In this document: positions 6,391 through 7,062 of the stretch, one piece after another
How positions within the stretch are numbered: the stretch's first letter is position 1
Layout of the letters: every line of letters starts with the position of its first letter
Origin: JBNKDD01 sp050288085
GTDB taxonomy: Bacteria; Chloroflexota; Anaerolineae; Aggregatilineales; UBA3940
Reading direction: 5' to 3'
Assembly: GCA_050288085.1 (NCBI GenBank)
Contig: JBNKDD010000299.1
Location: 1 to 7,062, forward strand
Length of the DNA: 7,062 bases
The notes under the pieces: model-generated
Database searches by the model: none
What the model saw: the letters and a program-made list of their open reading frames with translations, nothing else
Told to the model about the DNA's origin: nothing
Translations under genes and position numbers: made by a program

Positions 6391-6642
6391 CGGGGAGTGG
6401 CCGTTTGCACACGATTATGGATACTCCCAAATGAGTTCCAATTTCCTGTGTAGGACCGGCAAGAGTCTTCATTCTAAGCGGTTACTTCGGGGCGCGGCAG
6501 TTTTCCCGGCTTTAGTGGCGTGACGCGGAGGTGGCTATGGCATGTTGCGGATCGGAGAATAAAATCCGATTCTCATTTTATGTCTTTACAGAACTTTTCG
6601 TGAGGTATTTAAAAATGCCGGTAGCACCACAAAATAGCGTGG
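6391..6642. other. Gap of about 250 bases without a supported gene, between the TPR remnant and the transposase
   Basis: No frame here gives a protein I can support. The longest plus-strand frame (to 6523) is a +1 shadow that begins inside the TPR remnant and resembles nothing. The left end of the insertion sequence probably lies in this stretch, since the transposase stops at 6643, but the matching terminal repeat is outside the window and the boundary cannot be fixed. A small stem, ACCAC (6626-6630) with GTGGT (6639-6643), sits at the transposase stop. The more complex inverted-repeat cluster at 6551-6581 is listed separately. Confidence 0.5.
6551..6581. repeat. Cluster of three mutually exclusive short hairpins
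   Basis: Three perfect stems overlap: ATCGGA (6551-6556) with TCCGAT (6565-6570), GAGAAT (6555-6560) with ATTCTC (6569-6574), and ATAAAAT (6559-6565) with ATTTTAT (6575-6581). Loops are 8, 8 and 9 bases. Only one can form at a time. It may be part of an insertion-sequence end, a terminator for the transposase on the minus strand, or chance in an AT-rich patch; the sequence alone does not decide. Confidence 0.4.
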
Positions 6643-7062
6643 TCATGTAAAAGCCTCCGCAGGACGTGGTTTCGGTGGTCGGCCCCGACGTTTAGGAGGC
6701 GAAAAAGGCGGCGGGGCGAGCTTAAAAGTAAGCAGTTCCAAAATGGACCAACGATGATCGGTCAGGCCAAGTGCCGATGCAGGAGTGCGTTTGACCCACC
6801 GAACCCGGTTACGAGGCAGATAGATCGGAAGGCGCAAGCTCTGGTGATAGGTACAAAAGTTGTAGACACAACCCACCAGATACATGCCCCAGTACAGGGT
6901 GTCAGGGGTACGGGCCAGGGCCCGACTGCGACGAACCAGAGATGCCAGGCGCTGGCGGAAAGTGGCATTCAGGCGTTCAATGTAAGCGGTATTGATCGAA
7001 CCACCCTGCTGGGAGGTGTTCAACAGCCTGTCTACCAGTTCCTGAGTACCTTGTTTGATCCG
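6643..7062 (-). CDS. DDE transposase, C-terminal part (cut by the window edge)
   Basis: The frame is open to base 7062, so the first visible codon (CGG, Arg) is internal. The TTG at 7021-7023 should not be taken as a start. The 139 visible residues contain TAYIERLNATFRQRL (from about 26), where Glu29 would be the last acidic residue of the DDE catalytic triad, then LVRRSRALAR, LYWGMYLVGCVYNFCTYHQSLR, TPASALGLTDHRW, and a basic GRPPKP tail (about 124-133) like an AT-hook. Such transposases cut and join the ends of their element. I recognise the C-terminal style from insertion sequences common in Chloroflexota but cannot name the IS family. The two upstream catalytic Asp residues are outside the window. 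It lies next to a truncated TPR copy, which may be linked to its insertion. It stops at the TGA of 6643-6645. Confidence 0.85.
   Translation of the reverse strand, partial: RIKQGTQELVDRLLNTSQQGGSINTAYIERLNATFRQRLASLVRRSRALARTPDTLYWGMYLVGCVYNFCTYHQSLRLPIYLPRNRVRWVKRTPASALGLTDHRWSILELLTFKLAPPPFSPPKRRGRPPKPRPAEAFT
6643..7062 (-). mobile_element. Insertion sequence, partial (left part only)
   Basis: Inferred from the transposase. At least this much belongs to the element. Its left terminus should lie somewhere in 6391-6642 and its right terminus beyond the window. No terminal inverted repeat or target duplication can be confirmed without the other end. Confidence 0.6.

Noticed and set aside
6224..6523. 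99-residue plus-strand frame across the TPR remnant and the gap
   Set aside because: Its first part is an out-of-frame reading of the remnant, and the rest resembles no family. It is neither a frameshifted continuation of the TPR gene nor a supported gene.

Overview
The window looks like a piece of a Chloroflexota (Anaerolineae-like) chromosome, perhaps from an uncultured member. This rests on style rather than a marker gene: APTPT/PTPTP-rich linkers in exported proteins, a membrane-anchored caspase-fold protein with SH3-like repeats, large membrane TPR proteins and a DDE transposase with a GRPPKP tail. There is no rRNA, tRNA, CRISPR array or phage module, and no gene-free stretch longer than about 250 bases.

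Layout. Two genes lie on the minus strand at the left. First is a membrane-anchored caspase-like protein of up to 570 residues, whose catalytic histidine is present but whose catalytic cysteine position is a proline. It ends in three SH3-like repeats. Its stop codon lies inside a palindromic intergenic element, and a 343-residue secreted, probable lipoprotein of unknown function follows 68 bases later. On the plus strand, diverging from this pair across a 120-base gap, is a short-chain dehydrogenase/reductase whose active-site region resembles chlorophyll b reductases (NOL/NYC1). About 100 bases further on is a tandem family of membrane TPR proteins: two full copies (401 and about 380 residues) and a third copy cut off after about 35 homologous residues. 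The right edge holds the 3' part of a minus-strand transposase that runs out of the window.

The most informative region is the TPR family. Each full protein is itself two copies of a 190-residue unit (two membrane helices plus a soluble TPR segment), and the whole gene was then copied in tandem with a 27-base leader that aligns without gaps in front of all three start codons. Aligning the gene ends shows that the first copy has CGA where the second has its TGA stop. A single base therefore accounts for the first protein's 20-residue tail and its 32-base overlap with the second gene.

How the genes work together is not clear. The caspase-like protein and the lipoprotein are probably co-expressed and would both present domains outside the membrane. 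The TPR proteins probably form one operon of membrane scaffolds. I see no convincing evidence for a complete new defence or signalling system. The degenerate caspase and the nested duplication are the parts that merit attention.
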